In this document: positions 6,044-13,338 of the stretch, piece after piece
Numbering within the stretch: position 1 is the stretch's first letter
How the letters are laid out: the number at the start of each line of letters is the position of its first letter
Source: Actinomycetes bacterium
GTDB lineage: Bacteria; Actinomycetota; CALGFH01
Direction of reading: 5' to 3'
NCBI GenBank assembly: GCA_030152105.1
Contig: JASLIH010000163.1
Coordinates: 1-19,074 of the forward strand
DNA length: 19,074 nt
Made by a program: the position numbers and the translations under genes
The notes under the pieces: model-generated
The model's input: only the letters and a program-made list of their open reading frames with translations
Databases searched by the model: none
What the model was told of the DNA's origin: nothing

Positions 6044-6793
6044 CGGCTCGGGGCCCTCGTCCAGGACGGCCACGGTGTGCTCGAAATGGGCCGCCCAGGA
6101 GCCGTCGCGGGTGGCCACGGCCCAGCCGTCGGGGCGGTGGACATAGGCCGGGTCGCCGTCGACGAACATCGGCTCGATGGCCAGGACCAGACCGTCGCGC
6201 AGGCGCGGCCCCCGGCCGGGGCGGCCGTCGTTGTCGACCGACGGGTCCTCGTGCAGCAGCTGGCCGACCCCGTGGCCGCCGTGGTCGGCCAGGATGCCGT
6301 AGCCGGCGGCGTGGGCGACCTGGCCGACGGCGTGGCTGATGTCGGACAGCCGGTTGCCCACCCGGGCCTGCTCGATCCCGGCCCACAGGGCCCGCTCGGT
6401 GACCTCGAGCAGGCGCCGGGTGGCCGGGTCGACCTCGCCGACGGGCACGGTCACGGCGGCGTCGGCGTGGTAGCCGTCCACCACCGCGCCGCAGTCGATC
6501 GACAGCACGTCGCCATCCCGCAGCCGGCGGCGGTCGGGGATGCCGTGCACGATCACCTCGTTGACCGACAGGCACAGGCTGGCCGGGAACGGGGTGGGCG
6601 CGAACCGGGGGTGGTAGCCGAGGAACGAGGCCGTCGCCCCCTCTCGGCTGATGGTCCTGGCCCCGAGCTCGTCCAGCTCCCGCAGGGTCACCCCGGGCCG
6701 GGTGGCGGCCGCCACCCGCGCAAGGGCCCGGGCCACCACCCGGCCGGCCCGCCGCATGGTGGCGATCTCGTCCCGGGACTTCAGGATGACCAC
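6029..6793 (-). CDS. map: Methionine aminopeptidase, type I
   Basis: This enzyme removes the initiator methionine from nascent proteins in the cytoplasm. At 254 aa it has the standard type I length, with no N-terminal zinc-finger extension. All five dinuclear metal ligands are visible: Asp100 and Asp111 (SIDCGAVVDGYHADAA), His174 (GGHGVG), Glu207 (AIEPMF) and Glu238 (HFEHTV). His83 (VNEVIVHGIP) is the conserved catalytic histidine. The start is a GTG at 6793 with a GGAGGAG ribosome site. It overlaps the end of lgt by 13 bp, so the two are co-transcribed and probably co-translated. In many bacteria map lies in the secY-adk ribosomal cluster, so its place after lgt is less usual, and a second map elsewhere is possible. 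Confidence 0.96.
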   Translation of the reverse strand: MVILKSRDEIATMRRAGRVVARALARVAAATRPGVTLRELDELGARTISREGATASFLGYHPRFAPTPFPASLCLSVNEVIVHGIPDRRRLRDGDVLSIDCGAVVDGYHADAAVTVPVGEVDPATRRLLEVTERALWAGIEQARVGNRLSDISHAVGQVAHAAGYGILADHGGHGVGQLLHEDPSVDNDGRPGRGPRLRDGLVLAIEPMFVDGDPAYVHRPDGWAVATRDGSWAAHFEHTVAVLDEGPEPLTVP

Positions 6794-7701
6794 TGCCGCT
6801 CCTCCGCGTCGTCGCCCCCGCCCGGGCCGGCCTCCTCGGGGCCGGGCTCCTCGGGGCCGGGCTCCTCGGGGCCGGCGTCCTCAGGTCCGGGCTCCTCGGG
6901 GCCGGCGTCCTCGGCGGCCGGGCGGCGCCGCTCCCGCAGAGACAGCCAGACCGACCCGCCGACCACCAGGGCCAGCGAGATCCAGGCGTTGCGGGACAGG
7001 CCGGCCAGCCGGTAGGTGGTGTCGGTGCGCAGCAGCTCCAGCCCGAACCGCCCGGCGCCGTACAGCACCAGGTACAGCAGCGACAGGCTGCCCGGGCGCA
7101 GCCGCCGGGTGGCCGACACCCGCAGCAGGATGGCGACAACGGCCAGGTTGTAGATCGACTCGTACAGGAACGTCGGGTGGAAGGTGGCGAAGTCGGCGTA
7201 GCGGTCGGGCCGGTGGGAGGGATCGACCTGCAGGGCCCAGGGCAGCGAGGTCGGGGTGCCGAACAGCTCCTGGTTGAAGTAGTTGCCCCAGCGGCCGAAG
7301 GCCTGGGCCAGAGGGATCGCCGGGATGGCGGCGTCCAGGGCCCGCAGCACCGGCAGGCCGCGCCGGCGGGCCACCCACAGCCCGGTCAGGATGCCGACGG
7401 TCAGCCCGCCGTACAGGGCCAGCCCGCCCTGCCAGATGGCGAACACGGCCAGCGGGTTGTCGCGGAAGTCGCCGGTGTGGGTGATCACATACCCGAGCCG
7501 GCCGCCCAGGAAGCCGGCCACCACCCCCCAGATGGCCGGCCGCTCCAGCTCGCCCGGCTTGCCCCCGGCCTGGACCCAGCGCCGGTTGGCCAGCCAGAAC
7601 GCGGCCAGCACACCCACGGCGATGCACAGCCCGTACAGGTGGAAGAACAGCGGGCCGAAGCCGAACCCGTTGGTCGGCGGCGGCGGGATGAAGGCCAGCA
7701 T
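6781..7701 (-). CDS. lgt: Prolipoprotein diacylglyceryl transferase
   Basis: Lgt is an integral membrane enzyme that moves a diacylglyceryl group from phosphatidylglycerol to the lipobox cysteine of prelipoproteins, the first step of lipoprotein maturation. The 306-residue product has about seven spans. It carries the signature GRWGNYFNQELFG (residues ~136-148, holding the essential Arg and Asn) and the late GRFGLELLR motif. The position of E. coli His103 is Tyr here (GGLALYGG), as is common outside proteobacteria. After the last span comes an acidic cytoplasmic tail with six 5-residue repeats (DNA at 6823-6912). The ATG abuts the aldo/keto reductase stop with no gap, and the 3' end overlaps map. 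A client in this window is the likely lipoprotein CtaC. Confidence 0.96.
   Translation of the reverse strand: MLAFIPPPPTNGFGFGPLFFHLYGLCIAVGVLAAFWLANRRWVQAGGKPGELERPAIWGVVAGFLGGRLGYVITHTGDFRDNPLAVFAIWQGGLALYGGLTVGILTGLWVARRRGLPVLRALDAAIPAIPLAQAFGRWGNYFNQELFGTPTSLPWALQVDPSHRPDRYADFATFHPTFLYESIYNLAVVAILLRVSATRRLRPGSLSLLYLVLYGAGRFGLELLRTDTTYRLAGLSRNAWISLALVVGGSVWLSLRERRRPAAEDAGPEEPGPEDAGPEEPGPEEPGPEEAGPGGGDDAEERQWSS
6823..6912 (-). repeat. Tandem 15-bp repeat coding the acidic tail of Lgt
   Basis: Six consecutive 15-bp units encode E-(E/D)-(P/A)-G-P pentapeptides (residues 264-293 of Lgt). Units differ by a few bases, for example CCTCAGGTC in one. The tail is acidic, Pro/Gly-rich and probably disordered. 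Copy number is likely to vary among relatives by slippage or recombination. Confidence 0.85.
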
Positions 7702-8664
7702 CTACGGTTCCAGCACGCCGGCCACGGCCTTGTCGACCGCGGCCAGCACCTCGTCGTCCAGGCGGCGGCCGGCGGCGGCGCAGTTGTCCTCCAGCTGCTC
7801 GGGCCGGGACGCGCCCACGATCGCGGAAGCCACCGTGTCGCTGCGCAGCACCCAGGCCAGGGCCAGCTGGGCCATGCTCAGGCCGGCCTCGTCGGCCACC
7901 ACCCGCAGCCGCTCGACCGCGTCCAGGACCTCGTCGGTGAGGAAGCGGCCCACGAACGGGCCCATCTTGCGCGACGCCGCCCGGCTGTCGGGCGGGGGCG
8001 CCTGGCCCCTGCGGTACTTGCCGGTCAGGACCCCCTGGGCCAGCGGCGACCAGACGACCTGGCCGACCCCCTCGCGGGCCGAGAGGGGCAGCACCTCGGC
8101 CTCGATGCGGCGGCGCAGGATCGAGTACTCGGGCTGGTTGGACACCAGCCGGTCCAGCCCCAGGTCGTCGGCCAGGACCAGGGCGTCGCCGATCTGGCCG
8201 GCGGTCCACTCGCTCACCCCGACATAGTGGACCTTGCCCTGGCGGACCAGGTCGTCAAGGGCCCGAAGGGTCTCCTCCAGCGGGGTCTCGTCGTCGAAGC
8301 GGTGGCACTGGTACAGGTCGAGGTAGTCGGTGCGGAGCCGGCGCAGGCTGGCGTGGCAGGACTCCATGATGTGCTTGCGGGACAGGCCGCGGTCGTTGGG
8401 GCCGTCCCCGACCGGGAAGTAGACCTTGGTCGCGAGCACATAGGAGGAGCGTGGGTAGCCGGCCAGGGCCTCGCCCATGACCTCCTCGGCAGCCCCGCGG
8501 CCGTACACGTCGGCGGTGTCGAAGAAGTTCACCCCGAGCTCGTAGGCCCGGGCCACGCACTCCCGGGCCCGGTCGGCCTCGACCCCGACCCCGTAGGTCA
8601 GCCAGGAGCCGAGCCCGACCTCCGACACCCTGACCCCGCTCGCCCCCAGCCGCCGGTACTCCAC
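7702..8664 (-). CDS. Aldo/keto reductase, Kv-beta (AKR6)-like
   Basis: This is an NADPH-dependent oxidoreductase of the (alpha/beta)8 aldo/keto reductase family, 320 aa. The catalytic tetrad is complete: Asp49 and Tyr54 (NFFDTADVYGRG), Lys80 (LATKVYF) and His121 (LYQCHRFDD). The pattern YQCHRFDDETPLEETLRALDDLVRQ, followed by YVGVSEW and later WSPLAQGVLTGKYR, resembles bacterial relatives of potassium-channel beta subunits and YghZ-type reductases that act on methylglyoxal or other carbonyls. The substrate is unknown. The GTG start at 8664 has a strong AAGGAGG site 9 bases upstream that overlaps the end of the preceding tryptophan dioxygenase gene. Its stop TAG touches the lgt ATG. It is distinct from the second reductase at 17390, which has a shorter, different middle region. 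Confidence 0.9.
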   Translation of the reverse strand: MEYRRLGASGVRVSEVGLGSWLTYGVGVEADRARECVARAYELGVNFFDTADVYGRGAAEEVMGEALAGYPRSSYVLATKVYFPVGDGPNDRGLSRKHIMESCHASLRRLRTDYLDLYQCHRFDDETPLEETLRALDDLVRQGKVHYVGVSEWTAGQIGDALVLADDLGLDRLVSNQPEYSILRRRIEAEVLPLSAREGVGQVVWSPLAQGVLTGKYRRGQAPPPDSRAASRKMGPFVGRFLTDEVLDAVERLRVVADEAGLSMAQLALAWVLRSDTVASAIVGASRPEQLEDNCAAAGRRLDDEVLAAVDKAVAGVLEP

Positions 8665-8679
8665 CCGCCCGCGCCTCCT

Positions 8680-9480
8680 TCAGCTCGTCTCGTGCTCCGG
8701 CCGCCCGACCAGCTGGCCACCGCCGCGGACGACCAGCTCGTCGCGGAGCGCCCACAGGACCGGGAAGAACCGGTAGCGGGTGGTCCGCTGCAGGTAGGCG
8801 ATGGCCATCCCGCCGGTGCCCCGCGCATGGTCGCCGAGGGTACGCTGCACGAGCGCGACATGCTCCTGGCGCCAGCGGATCCAGCGCTCGTCGTAGTCCA
8901 CCAGGGCCTCGCAGACCAGGTAGAAGTCGGTCCGCGGGCCCGGGTCGACATAGAGGTCGGCCCACCCGGCGAGGTCGTCGATCCCCAGGCGGGCGGCCGC
9001 CCCGGTGAGGGCGTCGGCCAGGGACCGCTGGGCCAGGCGGGTGGTCAGCGGCTCGGGCAGGTGGCCGCCGTACTCGATCTCCAGCGCCTTGAGGTACCCG
9101 GGCTCGCGCAGCCCCGAGCGCAGCTCCAGCTCCCGGAACTGGACCGACTGGGAGCCTGAGGCCGTCCCCAGGTAGCTGCGGAACTGGTGCAGGTCCCAGG
9201 GGGGCATGCTGTGCAGGCTGCGGGTCTGGTCCAGGGCGTGCTCCAGGGTGTGGTTGACCCGGCCGAGCAGGGCCAGGGCCCGCCCGAAGCCGTCGCCGTC
9301 GAGCTGCTCGACGATCCGGCCCAGGTCGTGCTGGAGCAGCTTCATCCACAGCTCCAGGGCCTGATGGACGACGATGAAGTGCAGTTCCTCAGGATGGGCC
9401 GGCCGGGAGCGCGGCTGCTGCAGGGCCAGCAGCTCCGGGACCCGCAGGTAGCTGCTGTAGGTCAGCTCGTCGGTGTCCAC
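8680..9480 (-). CDS. Tryptophan 2,3-dioxygenase
   Basis: This haem enzyme opens the indole ring of tryptophan to give N-formylkynurenine, the first step of the kynurenine pathway. The 266 residues match the bacterial family. Visible motifs are LTYSSYLRVPELLALQ at the start, ELHFIVVHQALELWMK (substrate-pocket His/Phe region), FRSYLGTASGSQSVQFRELE, the RWRQEHVALVQRTLG segment with the proximal haem histidine, and the GTGG loop that closes over the substrate. The GTG at 9480 has an AAGGGGGG-type ribosome site. No formamidase or kynureninase gene is nearby. It heads a minus-strand unit with the reductase, lgt and map, and shares a 122-bp divergent region with qcrC. Gene names kynA and tdo are both used for this family. 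Confidence 0.95.
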   Translation of the reverse strand: MDTDELTYSSYLRVPELLALQQPRSRPAHPEELHFIVVHQALELWMKLLQHDLGRIVEQLDGDGFGRALALLGRVNHTLEHALDQTRSLHSMPPWDLHQFRSYLGTASGSQSVQFRELELRSGLREPGYLKALEIEYGGHLPEPLTTRLAQRSLADALTGAAARLGIDDLAGWADLYVDPGPRTDFYLVCEALVDYDERWIRWRQEHVALVQRTLGDHARGTGGMAIAYLQRTTRYRFFPVLWALRDELVVRGGGQLVGRPEHETS

Positions 9481-9513
9481 CGACCCCCCTTGGTCGCGAC
9501 GGTTCCCACCAAG

Positions 9514-9519
9514 AGCCTA
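9514..9519 (-). promoter_or_regulatory. Candidate -10 element for the tryptophan dioxygenase operon
   Basis: TAGGCT read on the minus strand (9519-9514) would give a start near 9507 and a ~27-base leader before the GTG at 9480. No good -35 is seen. The region 17-18 bp upstream is shared with the qcrC -35. Confidence 0.3.
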
Positions 9520-9537
9520 TCGCTGGTGGATCCGGAA

Positions 9538-9566
9538 TTGCCCGCGCGTCCCGCGCTACTTAGCAT
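9538..9566 (+). promoter_or_regulatory. Promoter of the qcrCAB operon
   Basis: TTGCCC (9538-9543) and TAGCAT (9561-9566) lie exactly 17 bp apart, giving a start of transcription near 9573. A GAAGGGAG ribosome site then precedes the GTG at 9603. This is one of the best sigma70-type matches in the window. Confidence 0.55.
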
Positions 9567-9602
9567 GGGGACAGACGGTGGCCTGTCGAAGGGAGCAGCC
9601 GG

Positions 9603-10427
9603 GTGCGCAGGACCGCGATCCTCTTTGGCGGCATCGCCCTACTCGCCCTGCTGCTGACCCCGGCGACCGGGGCCGCCACCTCCCGGGGAGCCGCCAGGGC
9701 GGCCAGCGCCACCGCCGCCGCGGCCCAGCAGCAGCCGGCCGACAGCCCGGCCCTGAACGCCCGCGGCCGCGAGCTGTACCAGAACGCCTGCGCCTCCTGC
9801 CACGGCCCCGACCCGAACGGGCCCAGCTACTACCCGGACGTGCCCTCGCTGGCCGACGTGGGCGGGGCGGCCGCGGTCAACTGGGCGGTGCGCACCGGCC
9901 GGATGCCCTGGAAGGACAACAAGGGCCCGGCCATCGAGCGCGGCGAGCCCCGCTTCAACGAGGAGGACACCCGCGCCCTGGCCACCTACGTCGGCAAGGC
10001 GGTCGGGGACACCGAGATCCCCGACGTCGACCCGGCCCGGGGCGACCTCCAGCGGGGCCGCGAGCTGTACGGCCAGGCCTGCGCGGCCTGCCACGGCATG
10101 AACGGGGCCGGGGCGGCCCTGGGTGGCCAGAACATCGCCGTGTCCCTCCAGGACGTCCACCCCCAGGACGTGGCCGAGGCGATCAAGATCGGCCCCGGGC
10201 AGATGCCGGTCGGGGGCGGTCTGGCCGACTACGAGTTCGGCACCGCCGCCAGCCGCCAGGAGGTCGACGACATCGCCGCCTACGTCGAGAGCCTGCACAC
10301 CGAGCCCTTCAACCGGGGCGGCGCCCCCATCGGCGGCAAGGGACCGGTCCCCGAGGGGTTCGTGGCCTGGGTGATCGGGCTCGGCATCCTGGTCGCGGCC
10401 GCCCGCTGGATCGCCGGGCGCGGCTGA
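9603..10427 (+). CDS. qcrC: Dihaem cytochrome c subunit of the cytochrome bc1 complex
   Basis: QcrC carries electrons from the Rieske protein to the CuA site of the aa3 oxidase within the actinobacterial III-IV supercomplex, so no soluble cytochrome c is needed. The 274-residue protein has an N-terminal signal/anchor (residues ~5-24), an Ala/Gln-rich linker, and two cytochrome c domains with haem sites CASCH (63-67) and CAACH (160-164). Probable axial Met ligands are Met101 (GRMPW) and Met201 (GPGQMPVGG). A C-terminal membrane span (~253-270) ends in a short basic tail. The two-domain layout with a C-terminal span is the actinobacterial form. The GTG at 9603 has a GAAGGGAG site. It leads qcrC-qcrA-qcrB. 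The gene ctaE, often just upstream in actinobacteria, is replaced here by a divergent tryptophan dioxygenase gene. Confidence 0.96.
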   Translation: MRRTAILFGGIALLALLLTPATGAATSRGAARAASATAAAAQQQPADSPALNARGRELYQNACASCHGPDPNGPSYYPDVPSLADVGGAAAVNWAVRTGRMPWKDNKGPAIERGEPRFNEEDTRALATYVGKAVGDTEIPDVDPARGDLQRGRELYGQACAACHGMNGAGAALGGQNIAVSLQDVHPQDVAEAIKIGPGQMPVGGGLADYEFGTAASRQEVDDIAAYVESLHTEPFNRGGAPIGGKGPVPEGFVAWVIGLGILVAAARWIAGRG

Positions 10428-10451
10428 GACCTTGGAAGCGACCGCCAAGCC

Positions 10452-11384
10452 ATGACCGACAGCGACCAGCAGGGGAGCGAGCGGGTGGACGTCGACCGCC
10501 AGACCGGGCAAGGACCGGCTGACACCGAGCTGACCGGCGACCAGCGCAGGGCCGAACGGCGCGCCGGGATCGCCCTGGTCGTGGCCATCGTCGCCGGGAT
10601 CGGGCTGTTCGTCGTCTACTTCTCCGGCGGCCAGACCCAGATCGAGGGGATCCTGTTCGCGGTCGCCCTTGGCGCGCTCGGGGTCGCCCTCGGCATCTGG
10701 GCCAACCACCTGCTGGACGCCCGCGAGGTCGTCGAGGAGCGCCACGAGCTGACCAGCGGCCCGGCGGGCCGCCAGGCGTTCGAGGACGCCCTGGCCGAGG
10801 AGGTCGGGCCGGTCCTCGGCCGGCGCTCGCTGCTGGTCAAGCTGCTCGCCGGGGCCGGCGGGGCGCTCGGGCTGGCCCTGCTGCTGCCGGTGCTGTCGCT
10901 CGGCCCGGCCCCCGGCAACAGCCTCAAGGTGACCCCGTGGCGGCGGGGCCTGCGGGTGGTCGACGAGAACGGCCAGCCGGTCACGCTCAACCAGGTCCCC
11001 GAGAACGGCTTCCTGACCGTGTTCCCCCAGGGCCACGAGGGCGCCGCCGACGCCCAGACGCTGCTGATCCACGTCCGTCCTGGAACGCTCAAGCTGCCCC
11101 CCGACCGCCTGGCCGGGGTGCCCGAGGGCACCCACGTCGCCTACTCCAAGATCTGCACCCACGCCGGCTGCCCGGTGGGGCTGTACCGGGCCGAGAGCCA
11201 GACGCTGATCTGCCCCTGCCACCAGTCGCAGTTCGACGTCTCGGACGGGGCCAAGCCGTTCTTCGGGCCGGCCGCCCGCCCCCTTCCCCAGCTGCTGCTC
11301 GGCGTCGACGAGGAGAATATCCTGGTGGCCCAGGGCGACTTCACCGCACCGGTCGGGCCCGCGTTCTGGGATCGGGGGCGATGA
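10452..11384 (+). CDS. qcrA: Rieske iron-sulfur subunit of the cytochrome bc1 complex
   Basis: QcrA takes one electron from menaquinol at the Qo site and hands it to QcrC. The 310-residue protein has the actinobacterial plan: a hydrophilic charged N-terminus, two spans (~39-57 and 66-83), a cytoplasmic loop, a twin-arginine-like GRRSLLVK before a third span (~127-148), then the outside Rieske domain. The [2Fe-2S] ligands are Cys235 and His237 in CTHAGC and Cys254 and His257 in CPCHQS. Cys240 and Cys256 form the usual disulfide. It begins 24 bp after qcrC and ends 4 bp before the qcrB ATG, so the three genes are one unit. Regulation is expected from the promoter at 9538-9566. Confidence 0.97.
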   Translation: MTDSDQQGSERVDVDRQTGQGPADTELTGDQRRAERRAGIALVVAIVAGIGLFVVYFSGGQTQIEGILFAVALGALGVALGIWANHLLDAREVVEERHELTSGPAGRQAFEDALAEEVGPVLGRRSLLVKLLAGAGGALGLALLLPVLSLGPAPGNSLKVTPWRRGLRVVDENGQPVTLNQVPENGFLTVFPQGHEGAADAQTLLIHVRPGTLKLPPDRLAGVPEGTHVAYSKICTHAGCPVGLYRAESQTLICPCHQSQFDVSDGAKPFFGPAARPLPQLLLGVDEENILVAQGDFTAPVGPAFWDRGR

Positions 11385-11388
11385 GCAG

Positions 11389-12807
11389 ATGATGGTCGAG
11401 CGGTCGCTCAAGTACGTCGACGAACGGCTGGGCACGGCCAGCCTGGCCCGCAAGACCCTTCGCAAGGTCTTCCCCGACCACTGGTCGTTCCTGCTCGGCG
11501 AGATCGCCCTGTTCGCCCTCGTGGTGCTGGTCTTCACCGGCACCTTCCTGACCTTCTTCTACACCCCGTCGGTCAAGGAGGTCGTCTACCAGGGGCCGTA
11601 CACCCCCCTCCAGGGCACCGAGGTGTCGGCCGCCTTCAACTCGGTGCTGCGGCTGTCGTTCGAGGTCCGGGCCGGGCTGCTGATGCGCCAGACCCACCAC
11701 TGGGCCGCCCTGGTGTTCGTGGCCGCCATCGTCGTCCACCTGTGCCGGGTGTTCTTCACCGGCGCCTTCCGCCGGCCCCGCGAGGTCAACTGGCTGATCG
11801 GCATCCTGCTGCTGTTCCTGGCCCTTGGCGAGGGCTTCACCGGCTACTCGCTCCCCGACGACCTGCTCAGCGGCATCGGCCTGCGCATCTTCTACGCCGT
11901 CACCCTGGCCATCCCGGTGGTCGGCACCTGGGTCACCTACCTGCTGTTCGGGGGCGAGTTCCCGGCCGGCGACATCATCTCGCGGCTCTTCGTGTTCCAC
12001 ATCATGCTGCTCCCGGCCCTGCTGCTGGGGCTGGTCGGGGCCCACATGGCCATCCTGGTGCTGCAGAAGCACACCCAGTTCGCCGGCCACGGCCGGAGCG
12101 AGCGCAACGTCGTCGGCAAGCGGCTGTGGCCCGAGCAGACCTTCAAGTCGGTGTCGCTGCTGCTGTTCACCACCGCCGTGCTCGCCCTCCTCGGCGGGGT
12201 CGCCCAGATCAACCCGATCTGGCAGTACGGCCCCTTCGAGCCGTTCAACGTGACCTCGCCGGCCCAGCCCGACTGGTACATCGGCTTCCTCGACGGCGCC
12301 CTGCGCCTGGGGCCGCCCTGGGACCTGGACCTGTTCGGCTTCACCATCTCCGAGGTGTTCTGGCCGGCGGTGCTGTTCCCCGGGATCGCCTTCGGGATCC
12401 TCACCCTGTGGCCGTGGATCGAGCGCCGCTTCACCAAGGACCGGGCCGAGCACCACATCCTGGACAGCCCCCGCGACACCCCGGTCCGCACCGGCATCGG
12501 CGCCGCCGGCCTGATGGTCTTCTTCATCATGTTCCTGGAGGGCGGCAACGACATCTTCGGGGTCCTGCTCAACGTCTCGGTCGAGACCATCACCCGCATC
12601 CTGCAGTGGGGCATCCTGATCGCCCCCATCCTGACCTTCCTGGCCACCTACTGGATCTGCAAGGGGCTCAGCCGGACCCGCCTGCACCCGGCCCACATCA
12701 ACGCCGGGGTCCGCCTCAGCCGCACCGCCGACGGCGGCTACGAGACGACGTCCCTTGAGCCGACCTCCAGCGACGGGGAGCGCGAGCCGACCCGCACCGG
12801 CGGCTAG
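11389..12807 (+). CDS. qcrB: Cytochrome b subunit of the cytochrome bc1 complex
   Basis: QcrB is the membrane core of complex III and holds both haems b and the Qo and Qi quinone sites. The 472-residue protein shows the haem ligand pairs His103/His117 (RQTHHW and IVVHLCR) and His204/His219 (FVFHIM and GAHMAIL). The Qo motif is PDWY (AQPDWYIGF), the usual actinobacterial version of PEWY. It has about eight or nine spans and a polar C-terminal tail. It is shorter than mycobacterial QcrB (about 540 aa) because the C-terminal extension is brief. The start could be ATG 11389 or 11392. Its stop TAG (12805-12807) shares three bases with the ctaF stop on the other strand, with no room for an intergenic terminator. 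Confidence 0.97.
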   Translation: MMVERSLKYVDERLGTASLARKTLRKVFPDHWSFLLGEIALFALVVLVFTGTFLTFFYTPSVKEVVYQGPYTPLQGTEVSAAFNSVLRLSFEVRAGLLMRQTHHWAALVFVAAIVVHLCRVFFTGAFRRPREVNWLIGILLLFLALGEGFTGYSLPDDLLSGIGLRIFYAVTLAIPVVGTWVTYLLFGGEFPAGDIISRLFVFHIMLLPALLLGLVGAHMAILVLQKHTQFAGHGRSERNVVGKRLWPEQTFKSVSLLLFTTAVLALLGGVAQINPIWQYGPFEPFNVTSPAQPDWYIGFLDGALRLGPPWDLDLFGFTISEVFWPAVLFPGIAFGILTLWPWIERRFTKDRAEHHILDSPRDTPVRTGIGAAGLMVFFIMFLEGGNDIFGVLLNVSVETITRILQWGILIAPILTFLATYWICKGLSRTRLHPAHINAGVRLSRTADGGYETTSLEPTSSDGEREPTRTGG

Positions 12808-13334
12808 CTTTCGGGCTGCCTGGCCGAGCTGGGGTGGGGGTCGGGGTCCGAGACCGGGCCCGACTGGGGGGACGGGGCCTCGGTGTCGGCCTGGATGCGG
12901 CCGTAGCGGTTCTCGCGGTTGACCGCGGCCAGCCAGCCCCAGGCGGCGTAGACGATCAGGCCCAGGCCGAGGATGACCAGCCACAGGCCGTAGATCAGGC
13001 CGGTGAACAGCATGGCCACCCCGAGGGAGGCGGCCAGCGGCCAGATGGTGGGCAGGGGCAGCACACCCAGGTCGTCGGCGCCCAGGTCCTCGGGGCCGGG
13101 CGGGTCCTGGGGCGGGATGCCGGCCAGGCGGCGCAAGGCGACGGCCCGGGACTCCCCGGTGCCGCCCCGGTGGCGCTGCTCCTGGACCAGGATCAGGCCG
13201 GCGAAGCCCGGCCCGGCGCCCAGCAGCAGCAGCGCGACCGTGCCCAGCCACTCGTAGCTGAGGAACCAGTACACGGCCCCGGCGACAAAGCCGAAGATCG
13301 ACACCCGCAGCAGGATTCCGGCCTCGTCGGTCAT
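12804..13334 (-). CDS. ctaF: Actinobacterial cytochrome c oxidase subunit IV (CtaF-like)
   Basis: CtaF is a small accessory subunit of the actinobacterial aa3 oxidase. The 176-residue protein has the expected layout: two spans at the start (ILLRVSIFGFVAGAVYWFL and TVALLLLGAGPGFAGLILV), a polar loop rich in Pro, Asp and Gly (residues ~50-90), then WPLAASLGVAMLFTG and IYGLWLVILGLGLIVYAAWGW, followed by a hydrophilic tail. It is somewhat longer than the ~135-140 residues common in other actinobacteria, mainly through the loop and the C-terminal tail. The call rests on span layout, the WPLA motif and its place 4 bp after ctaD. Sequence identity to known CtaF cannot be checked here. Confidence 0.8.
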   Translation of the reverse strand: MTDEAGILLRVSIFGFVAGAVYWFLSYEWLGTVALLLLGAGPGFAGLILVQEQRHRGGTGESRAVALRRLAGIPPQDPPGPEDLGADDLGVLPLPTIWPLAASLGVAMLFTGLIYGLWLVILGLGLIVYAAWGWLAAVNRENRYGRIQADTEAPSPQSGPVSDPDPHPSSARQPES

Positions 13335-13338
13335 CGGC

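Noticed and set aside
7177..9159. Long plus-strand open frame opposite lgt, the reductase and tryptophan dioxygenase
   Set aside because: It is low-complexity Gly/Pro/Gln sequence antisense to conserved genes.
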